From Micromonospora parva (GTDB taxonomy: Bacteria; Actinomycetota; Actinomycetes; Mycobacteriales; Micromonosporaceae): 64,000 nt of DNA. The first letter of the stretch is position 1. Each line of letters begins with the position of its first letter. The translations under genes were made by a program, and so were the position numbers. The stretch spans positions 1 to 64,000 of the forward strand of contig NZ_JNZS01000001.1 of assembly GCF_000718515.1 (NCBI RefSeq), given 5' to 3'. Shown piece by piece: positions 43,367 to 51,373 of the stretch. Under the pieces are notes generated by a model. It did not search any database. It was not told where the DNA came from and worked only from the letters and a program-made list of their open reading frames with translations.

Positions 43367-43378
43367 GAAAGCGCTTTC
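43367..43378. promoter_or_regulatory. LacI-type operator upstream of ThuA/sorbosone dehydrogenase gene
   Basis: GAAAGCGCTTTC, a perfect 12-base palindrome with the central CG, 33 bases upstream of the leftward ATG. A related imperfect site, GTAAGCGGTTTCCC, lies at 43433-43446. Both match sites of sugar-responsive LacI repressors. Confidence 0.7.
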
Positions 43379-43514
43379 TCGCTGCCCGCATCACGGTACT
43401 GACAGCCAGTGACAACCGTCAATAGCGCTCTGGTAAGCGGTTTCCCGCGCCGTTGCGGCTGGTGACCTTTGCACTACGCTGCTTCCTGCGAGATGCGGCG
43501 ATGAGGAGTACCGG

Positions 43515-46500
43515 TTGACCGACATGCGCGGCGACGGGCCGGAACGGCCCTGGGGTGAGCTGGTGACGGTCATCATGGACAGGTACGACGCGCTTCCGCC
43601 GCTGCGTCGGATTCGTCCGGAGGTGGAAGCGGCGGCGGCCGTCCTGGCTCGCACCGGTTTCATTCGCGCGGCCAGCGACCTTCCCCGCGACGGGCTCGCC
43701 GCCAGCGTGAAGGAAGCCATCCGCGAGTGGTCCCCGAACCCGCGCCGGCTGGTGGTCTACTGGGCCGGTCACGGCAAGGCCGTGCACGGCGGCGAGTTTT
43801 TTCTGTGCTGCCGGGACACCACCGGCCCGGAGCCGGCGCAGGAGACCGCGATGTCGGCGCGGCGGCTCGGTGAGCTGCTCGCCACAAAGGACGTCGCCGA
43901 GATCGTCGTCCTGGTCGACGCGTGCGGTGCCGGTGGTGCCGCGGACGAGATCGTCGACGGGTTCCGACGGCAGGCGGAGCGTCGCGTCGCGGCCGGTGGC
44001 GGCCGGCCCAACATCGCGGTGATCAGTTCCGCGAGCCGGTTCGAGGTGGCGAAGGAACTCGTCTTCTCCCGGGCGCTCGCCGAGGTGCTCAGGGACGGCC
44101 CGCCACCGGATCCGTCGTACCTGCCGTGGACCGACCGGGACCGGCACATCACCCCGAACGAGCTGGCTCAGGCGCTGCGGGTGAAGCTCGCGAGCATTGA
44201 TGCCGGCCGGATCCTGCAGACCCCCGACCATGACATGGCGGGCATGGTGGGCCGGTTCTTCCGTAACCCACGGCACCGCGGCTGGCTGCCAGACGTCAAC
44301 GTCGACGAGCAGCGCCAGCGAAACGCGTTGCTGCCGGCGGACGTCGTCGAGCACTTCATGCTCAAGTTCCGGGGCATCGATGCCGGAGACGACCAGGGGT
44401 GGTATTTCACCGGTCGGCACACCGTACTGCGACGGATCGTGGCCTGGCTCAACGACGACCGGCCGGGCATGCTCGCCGTCACCGGGTCCCCGGGGTGCGG
44501 CAAATCGGCAGTGCTCGGTCGGCTGGCGATCCTGTCGGTCCCGGACTACCGGCAGGAGGTGGAGATCCACGGTGGCCTCAGCGGGGTCCCGGTGGACACC
44601 ATCCCGACAGCCGGGTCGATCCACGCGGGAGTGCACGCCAAGAACAAGGCCATCCTGGACTGTGTCAACGAACTGTCCGAGGCCCTGAACATCACCGCGC
44701 CCAGCCGTGGTTGGCAGACCGCGAGCGAGTTCGTGCACCGGGTCAGCGAGGTTCGCCGTCACCGGGCGACGATCCTGCTGGACGCGCTGGACGAGGCACA
44801 GCACCGCGACATCCGCCTGATCGCCTCGGAACTGCTGCGACCGCTTGCCGAGCTGCCCGGCATCAAGGTCCTCGTGGCTACCCGGCCGGACCGCTCGGGC
44901 GACCCGGTGAGCGCCGAGCAGGGGCACCGGCCGTTGCTGCGTGCCCTGGGGGTGAGCGACGACCAGGTGATCTGGCTGGACCGCGACGCCGACCAGGACG
45001 CGGACATCGCCAGCTACTCGTTCCGGCGGCTGACCCACACCGCAGGCTCTCCCTACGTGGGACGCGACGGCGAGGCCCGGCGCGCGGCGGAGGAGATCGC
45101 CGCCCACAGCAACGGCGTGTTCCTCTTCGCCCGCCTCCTCACCCGACGACTCGCCCGGATGCCGCAGGTAGCGGACCTGGGATCGCCGCAGATGCGCAGC
45201 CTGCTCAGCGGCAGCGTGGTCGATGCCTTCGCCGAGGACCTCGCCCGCTTCGGCGACCACGAGCGCAGAGTCCGTGACCTGCTCACCCCGCTGGCGTGGG
45301 CGGAGGGCGCCGGGCTGCCGCGCCGGGACGTGTGGCTCACCCTCGCCAACGCCGTCACCGACGGCGGTCGGTACACCGAGGCCGACCTGCACTGGTTGAT
45401 GGCCAACGCCGGCGCGCACCTGGTGGAGTCGAGTGAGGACGGCCAGGCCGTCTACCGGCTGTACCACCAGTCGTACAACGACTACCTCCGACGGGGCACC
45501 CAGACCCGGCGGGTGCAGGCGCTCATGACCAGGGCTCTGGTCGGCCTGACGACGATCGATGGCGTCCGTCGCTGGCCGGACGCCAATCCGTACGTCCTGC
45601 GGCACCTGGCGACGCACGCCGCTGCCGGTGACAGCCTGCCGGAACTCGTCGACGACAGCGCCTTCCTGCTCTACGCCGAGCCGACCCGGCTGTGGCGGGT
45701 CCTGGCCGGTGTCGACCACCGCGATCGGCCGTTGGTCCGGCTCTACTGGCGCACCGCCGCCGATTTCCCGGACATGTCCACCGCGCAGCGCGCCGCCGCG
45801 TTGCAGTCGGTGGCCCTCGCGCACGAGCCGGAAGCCCTGCCGCTGTTGCACCCGGTCGACGAAGTCCCCTGGCGGGGCCTGTGGGGCCGGGGCGAGCGCA
45901 GCGCCTTCCACCGACGCCTGGCCGGGCACACCAGCGCGGTGACCGCGGTGGCGATCCGTGAGGTGTCGCGCGACGTGGTCATCGCCACGGCCAGTGGGGA
46001 CGGCACCGTCCGCGTCTGGGACACGACAGGCAACCACCGGGCGACGCTGCGGGGGCACCGCGCTCCGGTGCTCGCCGTCGAGATCGTCGCCGTCGACGGG
46101 CGGAACTTCGTCGCCACCGGTGGCGCCGACGGCACGGTGCGGCTGTGGGACCTCACCACCGGCGCGCAGGAGGCGTCGGTGAGCCACGCAGGCGGTTGGG
46201 TGCACGCGCTGGCGGCGGTCACCCTGCCGGACGGGCGGGCGTTGCTCGTCGGCGGCGACGAGGCGGGCAGCGTGCGGATCTGGGGGCTGCCGGCCCTGAA
46301 CCTGCATGCCACCCTGCCGGACCATCTCACGACGGTGCGGGCGATCGTGACGGCCCAGGGCCGGGACGGCCGCTTCCTCATCGTCACCGGCGGCGACGAC
46401 GGCCGGGTACGCCTCTGGGACCCCGAGGGGTGGGTCCTGCTGCGGACGTTGGGGACCACCGGTTGGATCTACGCGTTGGCGGCGGCCACCATCGGCGGTC

Positions 46501-48029
46501 GGCTCCTGCTGGCCACCGGCGGTGCGTTCGGCACGGTGACGCTGTGGGACGCGGGGACCGGCGAGTCCCACGTCAGCTGCACCGGTCACACCGGAGCGGT
46601 CAACGCGCTCGCCTTCGGTGAGATCGACGGCCGGACGGTGCTGGCCACCGCCGGAGACGACGGCGGTGTCCGCCTGTGGGACCCGGTGAGTGGCTCCGCG
46701 CTGCGCACGCTGCGGCATCCGCCGTCGGTGTACCACGCCGAATCCGACTGGGCCGGCGAAGGCCGCCGGATGCTGGCGCTCGAAGGGCCGGAGGGTCCCG
46801 GCGATGAGCAGGAGCCGCGCGACGATCCGCCCGGCGACCGGGAGTCGATCCTCGCCCTGGGGTTCAACACGGGTCGAGGGCCGGCGGTGCTGGCCACCGG
46901 CGGTGCCGACCGCACCTTGCGGCTCTGGGAGACAGTGACGTCGACCGGCGGCGCCACCCGGGACGACGGCAGGTTCACCACCAGCGCGGTGTTCACCCGG
47001 ATCGGGTCCGAGCACGTGCTGGTGACCGGCGGCCGTGACGGGCGGGTGCTGGTCTGGGATGCGATGACCGGACGGGTCCGCCAGCCCATCGTCGGGGTCG
47101 GCGCGGTGAACGCCCTGGCGGTCACCGAGCTGGGTGGCCGGCCGGTCGTCGCCGTCGCCGCCGGCCAGTCCGTGCGACTGTGCGACGCCGCCACCGGCGA
47201 CCTGTTGGACGCCACCCGTGGGAACGCCGTGCTGTCCGTCATGGCGGTGGCGTTCTGCGACCTGGGGGAGGGCGTTCTGGTCGCCTACACGGGCGACCTG
47301 GGGCAGCTTGTGCTGTGGTCTCCGGCGACGCACGAGAGGTGGACGGTGCAGACGGCGGGCGGTCGGGTCAACGCCCTCGCCGTCGCCGTCCACGGGGACC
47401 GGAGGGTCGTGGCGACGGTCGGCTTCTCCGACACCGTCGAGCTGCGGGATCTCGGTGGCGAAGAGGTGCAGCTGCTGGCCGGGCACAAGGGCTACGTGCG
47501 GGCGCTCGCGGCCGGTAACCTTTCCGGCCGATCAGTGCTCGCCACCGGCGGGCAGGACAACAACGTCGTGCTCTGGGACGTCGAGCGGGGCGAAAAGATC
47601 CACACCCTGCGGGGGCACGGGGAGGCGGTGAACGCGCTCGCCATCGGTGAGATCGACGGGCGCACGGTGCTGGCTTCGGGCGGCGACGACCGCACGGTGC
47701 TGCTCTGGGATTGCCGGACCGGCCAGCGTCTGGCCCAACTGACCAGCCAGACGGCGGCCGTACGCGCACTGACGATCATTGAACGTGACGGTCGGACGCT
47801 CCTGGCCAGCGGCGGCGACGACGGGGTTCACATGGTGGAGCTGCGGCGACTTCCGGTACCGCCCGAGCAGAGCGGGGCGACGGGCGGCCGCCGGCAGCGC
47901 GTCCCGGCGGATGGGCCGGTCTTCGCCCCGGAACCGGAGCCCTCCTCCATGGCGGCGACGCCGACCCCGCCGGAAGAGTCAGAGGGTCGGCGACGCCGCA
48001 CCTGGATGCCCTGGCCCCGAGGGAACTGA
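43515..48029 (+). CDS. Caspase-like / STAND NTPase / WD40 repeat protein, 1504 aa
   Basis: Residues about 15-250 form a caspase-hemoglobinase (peptidase C14-type) domain with its dyad: His86 in LVVYWAGHGKAVHGGEFFL and Cys137 in EIVVLVDACGAGGAA. Residues about 290-640 are a P-loop STAND/NACHT-like NTPase: YFTGRHTVLRRIVAWLND, Walker A GSPGCGKS (324-331, Lys330) and Walker B ILLDALDE (420-427), then a helical region. From about 795 to 1455 there are 14 WD40-type repeats, enough for two seven-bladed propellers; a Pro/Glu-rich tail follows. No signal peptide or membrane segment, so cytoplasmic. STAND proteins switch on ligand-induced assembly; here WD40 would sense and the protease act. It precedes a lipase gene by 31 bases. 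Physiological role is not known. Confidence 0.92.
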   Translation: MTDMRGDGPERPWGELVTVIMDRYDALPPLRRIRPEVEAAAAVLARTGFIRAASDLPRDGLAASVKEAIREWSPNPRRLVVYWAGHGKAVHGGEFFLCCRDTTGPEPAQETAMSARRLGELLATKDVAEIVVLVDACGAGGAADEIVDGFRRQAERRVAAGGGRPNIAVISSASRFEVAKELVFSRALAEVLRDGPPPDPSYLPWTDRDRHITPNELAQALRVKLASIDAGRILQTPDHDMAGMVGRFFRNPRHRGWLPDVNVDEQRQRNALLPADVVEHFMLKFRGIDAGDDQGWYFTGRHTVLRRIVAWLNDDRPGMLAVTGSPGCGKSAVLGRLAILSVPDYRQEVEIHGGLSGVPVDTIPTAGSIHAGVHAKNKAILDCVNELSEALNITAPSRGWQTASEFVHRVSEVRRHRATILLDALDEAQHRDIRLIASELLRPLAELPGIKVLVATRPDRSGDPVSAEQGHRPLLRALGVSDDQVIWLDRDADQDADIASYSFRRLTHTAGSPYVGRDGEARRAAEEIAAHSNGVFLFARLLTRRLARMPQVADLGSPQMRSLLSGSVVDAFAEDLARFGDHERRVRDLLTPLAWAEGAGLPRRDVWLTLANAVTDGGRYTEADLHWLMANAGAHLVESSEDGQAVYRLYHQSYNDYLRRGTQTRRVQALMTRALVGLTTIDGVRRWPDANPYVLRHLATHAAAGDSLPELVDDSAFLLYAEPTRLWRVLAGVDHRDRPLVRLYWRTAADFPDMSTAQRAAALQSVALAHEPEALPLLHPVDEVPWRGLWGRGERSAFHRRLAGHTSAVTAVAIREVSRDVVIATASGDGTVRVWDTTGNHRATLRGHRAPVLAVEIVAVDGRNFVATGGADGTVRLWDLTTGAQEASVSHAGGWVHALAAVTLPDGRALLVGGDEAGSVRIWGLPALNLHATLPDHLTTVRAIVTAQGRDGRFLIVTGGDDGRVRLWDPEGWVLLRTLGTTGWIYALAAATIGGRLLLATGGAFGTVTLWDAGTGESHVSCTGHTGAVNALAFGEIDGRTVLATAGDDGGVRLWDPVSGSALRTLRHPPSVYHAESDWAGEGRRMLALEGPEGPGDEQEPRDDPPGDRESILALGFNTGRGPAVLATGGADRTLRLWETVTSTGGATRDDGRFTTSAVFTRIGSEHVLVTGGRDGRVLVWDAMTGRVRQPIVGVGAVNALAVTELGGRPVVAVAAGQSVRLCDAATGDLLDATRGNAVLSVMAVAFCDLGEGVLVAYTGDLGQLVLWSPATHERWTVQTAGGRVNALAVAVHGDRRVVATVGFSDTVELRDLGGEEVQLLAGHKGYVRALAAGNLSGRSVLATGGQDNNVVLWDVERGEKIHTLRGHGEAVNALAIGEIDGRTVLASGGDDRTVLLWDCRTGQRLAQLTSQTAAVRALTIIERDGRTLLASGGDDGVHMVELRRLPVPPEQSGATGGRRQRVPADGPVFAPEPEPSSMAATPTPPEESEGRRRRTWMPWPRGN
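46596..46645 (+). repeat. Intragenic duplicated WD40 segment, copy 1 (copy 2 at 47625-47674)
   Basis: These 50 bases match 47625-47674 at 46 positions, in the same reading frame, encoding the AVNALA..GEIDGRTVLA core of repeats 6 and 13. Other repeats are much less alike at the DNA level, so this pair shows recent duplication or gene conversion, with equivalent positions (sixth blade) in the two propellers. Confidence 0.75.
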
Positions 48030-48060
48030 ACCATCCGAACCATCCGAGCGGAGGAGCCGC

Positions 48061-49401
48061 ATGCCCACCCGTGACCTGGTCGTCATGGTGCCCGGGGTGA
48101 CGGGGAGCGTGTTGACGCTGCCCGGGCGGGGCGACGTCTGGAATCTGTCCTGGCCCACGGTCGCCCGAGGCGCTGCGGCGTTCGCCCGTACCGTCGAACT
48201 GCTGCGCCTTGCCGAGGGTGCGCCGGGGACGGACGGGCTGCGGCCGGCGGGTCCGGTTCGCGGCCTCCACCTGTGGCCCGGGTTCTATGGCGGCCCCGGG
48301 TACGACCGCCTGCTGCGACAGCTCACCGATGCCTTCGGCCCGGCTCTGCGGGTGTTCAGCTACGACTGGCGGCGGTCGAACCGGCACACCGCGAGGCTGC
48401 TGAACGAGCACGTACGGTCCTGGTTGGACGAGTGGCGGCGCGGCGCTGGCGGCCCGAGCGCCAAAGTCGTCTTCGTCTGTCACTCGATGGGCGGGCTCGT
48501 CGCCCGGTACCTCATCGAGGTGCTGGGTGGCCGGGAGCTGACCCGCCGACTGGTCACACTGGGCACGCCCTACCGCGGCTCGGTGAACGCGGTGCGGGCG
48601 TTGACCGGCGATGCCTTCCGGCCACTGCGTTCGCTCGGCTGGGACACGCTGCTGACCGACGTCACGCGGACCTTCCCGTCACTGTACGAGCTGCTGCCGA
48701 CGTACCGTTGCGTGGACGTCGGCGGTGGACCGGCGAACGTGCGGGACGTGGCCCTGCCGGGGCTGCCGCCGGACGCGGTGGCGTCCGGACTGGCCTTCCA
48801 TGACGAGATCGCCGCGGCGGTGCGGGTGAACGGCCGCCCCGAGTACACAGTTCACGCGGTCGCCGGCAAACGCCAGCCCACCTGGCAGAGCGTGACCGTC
48901 GACCGGGACGGCCTGTCGTACGGGAAGGCCTACCAGGGTCGGGACTATCTGGGCGACGGGACGGTGCCGCTGTTCAGTGCCGTGCCACCGGAGTGGGCCA
49001 CCACCGAGGAGGCAACCTGCTTCGCCGAACGACACGGCCCGCTGACCGCGTCGCGTCGGGTGCTCGACGTGATCCTCGACAAGATCGATCCCGTCGACCT
49101 GGGGGAGATCCTGGCGCCGCCGGTGGAACTCGGCCTGGACGTGCCCGAGGTGGCGGTGGCGGACACGCCGCTGCCGGTGGTGGTGACCGCCGATCGGCCG
49201 GACCTGCTCCTGCACGCCCGACTCGAGTGCCCGGACCGCGGCGAACCGGTCGCCGTGACCATGCTGCGTCCCGACGGGCACTGCCGCTACGACGGCTACC
49301 TGCTGCCGCCGGTGGGGACCTGGCGGATGGTCGTCGAGGCGGTGGCCGAGGTTCCTCCGGTGGCCATCTCCGACCTCGTCTTCGTGGCACCGGCGGGGTG
49401 A
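48061..49401 (+). CDS. Lecithin:cholesterol acyltransferase (LCAT)-like lipase/esterase, 446 aa
   Basis: Alpha/beta hydrolase of the LCAT type, expected to cleave or transfer acyl groups of lipids. MPTRDLVVMVPGVTGSVL is the first strand and oxyanion region, VFSYDWRRSNRHTARLLNEHV is typical of LCAT/PDAT proteins, and KVVFVCHSMGGLVARYLIE carries the nucleophile elbow (Ser in CHSMGG). GDGTVPLFSAVPPEW provides the acid residue (GDGTVP) and CFAERHGPLTAS the His. A C-terminal beta domain follows. No signal peptide or membrane helix is seen, unusual for a lipase and consistent with a controlled intracellular effector. ATG 48061 has GGAGGAG upstream. Co-transcription with the caspase-STAND gene is likely. 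Confidence 0.9.
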   Translation: MPTRDLVVMVPGVTGSVLTLPGRGDVWNLSWPTVARGAAAFARTVELLRLAEGAPGTDGLRPAGPVRGLHLWPGFYGGPGYDRLLRQLTDAFGPALRVFSYDWRRSNRHTARLLNEHVRSWLDEWRRGAGGPSAKVVFVCHSMGGLVARYLIEVLGGRELTRRLVTLGTPYRGSVNAVRALTGDAFRPLRSLGWDTLLTDVTRTFPSLYELLPTYRCVDVGGGPANVRDVALPGLPPDAVASGLAFHDEIAAAVRVNGRPEYTVHAVAGKRQPTWQSVTVDRDGLSYGKAYQGRDYLGDGTVPLFSAVPPEWATTEEATCFAERHGPLTASRRVLDVILDKIDPVDLGEILAPPVELGLDVPEVAVADTPLPVVVTADRPDLLLHARLECPDRGEPVAVTMLRPDGHCRYDGYLLPPVGTWRMVVEAVAEVPPVAISDLVFVAPAG

Positions 49402-49431
49402 ACCGCCGCTCTCCGATATGGCGCGCTGGTG

Positions 49432-50559
49432 TCAGTCCGCGCGTGCCGGTTCCGCCGGTCGGGTGAAGAAGCGCACGATGTCGTCCGCCGCGGTAGGGGA
49501 CAGCATCATGGCCTGGACCCGTGCGGACATCTCGGCGATCGGGTGGATCCTGGTGAACATCGACTCTTCGTAGCCACGGATCGCCGCGTTCGGGTCGGCC
49601 GGATCGGCGGCGAGTCGGCCGGCGAGTTCCGCCGCGTCGAGCATGGCCTGGTTCGCGCCCTCGCCGACCGGCGGCATGAGGTGCGCGGCGTCGCCGATGA
49701 GGGTGACGCCCGGCCGGTTGGCCCAGCGCGTACCGAGGGGCATCGCCTCGATCAGGCGTGGCGTCGGCGGGCTGTCGGCGGCCGCGATGAGTGCGGTGAG
49801 GCGGGGGGCCCAGCCAGCGAACAGGTCCAGCAGGGCACGCTTGCTGCGGTAGGTGTCGAGGGGCTGCTCCGGCGCGCGCAGCGAGATCCCGACCCGGAGG
49901 CTGCCGTCGCCGAGACGTTGGGCGGCCAGGATCTGGTTCGCGCCGACGCACCACAGGTTCCCGGGGCCGACCAACTCGGCGAGGTCGGGACGGCGCCGGT
50001 CGGCGTCCTCGACGCTCAGCTCCACCAGGGTCGCCACATAGGACAGCGCGACGTCGGTCAGCAGCGGGCGGACGACCGAGCGCGCGCCGTCCGCGCCGAT
50101 GAGGATGTCGCAGGAGGCCCGGTGGCCGTCGTGGAACGTCAGATCCCAGCCCCCGTCGGGGCATGCGGTCGCCGCGACGAGCCGGTGCCCCCAACGAACC
50201 GTGCCGCTGGGCAGGGAGTCGAGCAGGAGATCACGCAGGGCGCTGCGGTCGATCTCGGGTCGCCCGGAGAATGAGCCGGGTTGCGGCACGTGGTGCACCA
50301 GGGTGCGCCCGGTCGGGTCGAGGATGCGATGTTCCTCGCCCTCGGGCCGCGCCTCCGACTGGAACCGGTCGGCGAGACCCGCCTCGGCCAGTGCCAGCTG
50401 CCCGGACTCCGGATGCAGGTCGAGGGCGCCGCCCTGAGGGCGCGCGGACCGGCTCGCCTCGCGGTCGTACACGACCGCGTCGATGCCGTGCCGATGCAGG
50501 ATCCGGGCCAGCGTCAACCCGCCGAGGCCACCACCGGCGATCGCGATTCGCGTTCTCAT
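49432..50559 (-). CDS. FAD-dependent monooxygenase (TetX/aromatic hydroxylase type), 375 aa
   Basis: Class A flavoprotein monooxygenase. FAD-binding GxGxxG in RIAIAGGGLGGLTLARILHRHG at the N-terminus, the DG motif in CDILIGADGARSVVRPLL and the GD motif in GVTLIGDAAHLMPPVGEGANQAMLDAAELA. The pattern resembles TetX and other hydroxylases that modify tetracyclines or aromatic compounds. ATG 50559 is chosen over an upstream GTG in the same frame, as the FAD motif then starts at residue 4. It diverges from a TetR regulator with a near-symmetrical operator between, so it is likely induced by its own substrate or a toxic compound. Confidence 0.9.
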   Translation of the reverse strand: MRTRIAIAGGGLGGLTLARILHRHGIDAVVYDREASRSARPQGGALDLHPESGQLALAEAGLADRFQSEARPEGEEHRILDPTGRTLVHHVPQPGSFSGRPEIDRSALRDLLLDSLPSGTVRWGHRLVAATACPDGGWDLTFHDGHRASCDILIGADGARSVVRPLLTDVALSYVATLVELSVEDADRRRPDLAELVGPGNLWCVGANQILAAQRLGDGSLRVGISLRAPEQPLDTYRSKRALLDLFAGWAPRLTALIAAADSPPTPRLIEAMPLGTRWANRPGVTLIGDAAHLMPPVGEGANQAMLDAAELAGRLAADPADPNAAIRGYEESMFTRIHPIAEMSARVQAMMLSPTAADDIVRFFTRPAEPARAD

Positions 50560-50563
50560 GGCG

Positions 50564-50601
50564 CTACCGTACACTGTATTTGTGGATACGCCGTACGGTA
50601 G
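50564..50601. promoter_or_regulatory. TetR operator and overlapping divergent promoters
   Basis: CTACCGTAC (50564-50572) and its exact complement GTACGGTAG (50593-50601) flank a 20-base centre with TACACT (50570-50575), a -10 element 6 bases before the TetR GTG, and TACAGT on the minus strand (50573-50578). A regulator bound here would block both genes. Confidence 0.72.
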
Positions 50602-51307
50602 TGAGCCGTTGTCAGTGTGGGAGCGGCCCGAACCTCAACCGAGGGCGGCGCCGGTGCCGTTGAGCCGGGACACGATCGCCGCTGCGGCGATCCGGCTCGC
50701 CGACGCGGGCGGCCTCGACGGGCTGTCGTTGCGCAAGATCGCCAAAGAGCTCGGTGTGGGCCCGATGCGGCTCTACGACTATGTGACCAACAAATCCGAA
50801 CTCCTCGACCTCATGGTCGACGTCGTCTATGCCCGGATCGCCGAGGTGGCCCAGCACGCGCAGTGGCGCGCCACGCTGCTGGCCATCGCCCACGCGACCC
50901 GTGACGCCGCCCTCGCGCACGAGTGGTTCGCCGACCTGCTCGGCGGGCGGCCGCACCTGGGGCCGCACGCGCTCGCCGTGGGCGAGGCGACCGCTGCGGC
51001 GCTCAGCAAGGCCCCTGCCGTGCGTGACATCGACGACCTCCAGCGAGCCGTGGGCGCCCTCAACGCCTTCCTGGTGGGAGCGGTCCGCAGAGAGGTCACC
51101 GAGCGCCGCACCACCCGGTCCACCGGCACCGACCTCGCCGCCTTTCAGGCCCGCCTCGGCCCCTACCTCACCCGCATGTTGACGACCGGCAGGTACCCCA
51201 CAGTGGCCCGGCTCGTCATCGACGGCGCGCACCTCAATGCCGAGGAGACCTTCCACCACAACCTGACCACCGTCCTGGACGGCATCACCGGCGAACCCCG
51301 CAGGTGA
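50582..51307 (+). CDS. TetR-family regulator (TetR_C_1 type), 241 aa
   Basis: N-terminal HTH LSRDTIAAAAIRLADAGGLDGLSLRKIAKELGVGPMRLYDYVTNKSELLDLMVDVV (recognition helix near VGPMRLYDYV) and a helical ligand-binding C-terminal half like the TetR class proper. GTG 50582 is preferred: TACACT lies 6 bases before it, giving a leaderless transcript, and upstream in-frame sequence is the monooxygenase gene's antisense. It likely represses itself and the divergent FAD monooxygenase until a ligand binds. Confidence 0.9.
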   Translation: MDTPYGSEPLSVWERPEPQPRAAPVPLSRDTIAAAAIRLADAGGLDGLSLRKIAKELGVGPMRLYDYVTNKSELLDLMVDVVYARIAEVAQHAQWRATLLAIAHATRDAALAHEWFADLLGGRPHLGPHALAVGEATAAALSKAPAVRDIDDLQRAVGALNAFLVGAVRREVTERRTTRSTGTDLAAFQARLGPYLTRMLTTGRYPTVARLVIDGAHLNAEETFHHNLTTVLDGITGEPRR

Positions 51308-51350
51308 CCCACCGCCGCGATGGCACTGCCGACTGAGCGTCGGCTCGTTT

Positions 51351-51373
51351 CGTGAGGCCTGCGCGGCTTCACG
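51351..51373. terminator. Hairpin between convergent genes
   Basis: CGTGAGGCC and GGCTTCACG (51351-51359, 51365-51373) pair with one G-T wobble around a 5-base loop. The stem includes the stop codon of the leftward oxidoreductase and follows the TetR gene. Confidence 0.5.

Noticed and set aside
43419-47486. 1355-residue leftward open frame opposite the caspase/WD40 gene
   Set aside because: Its repetitive look comes from WD40 repeats on the other strand; no start site or domain supports it.
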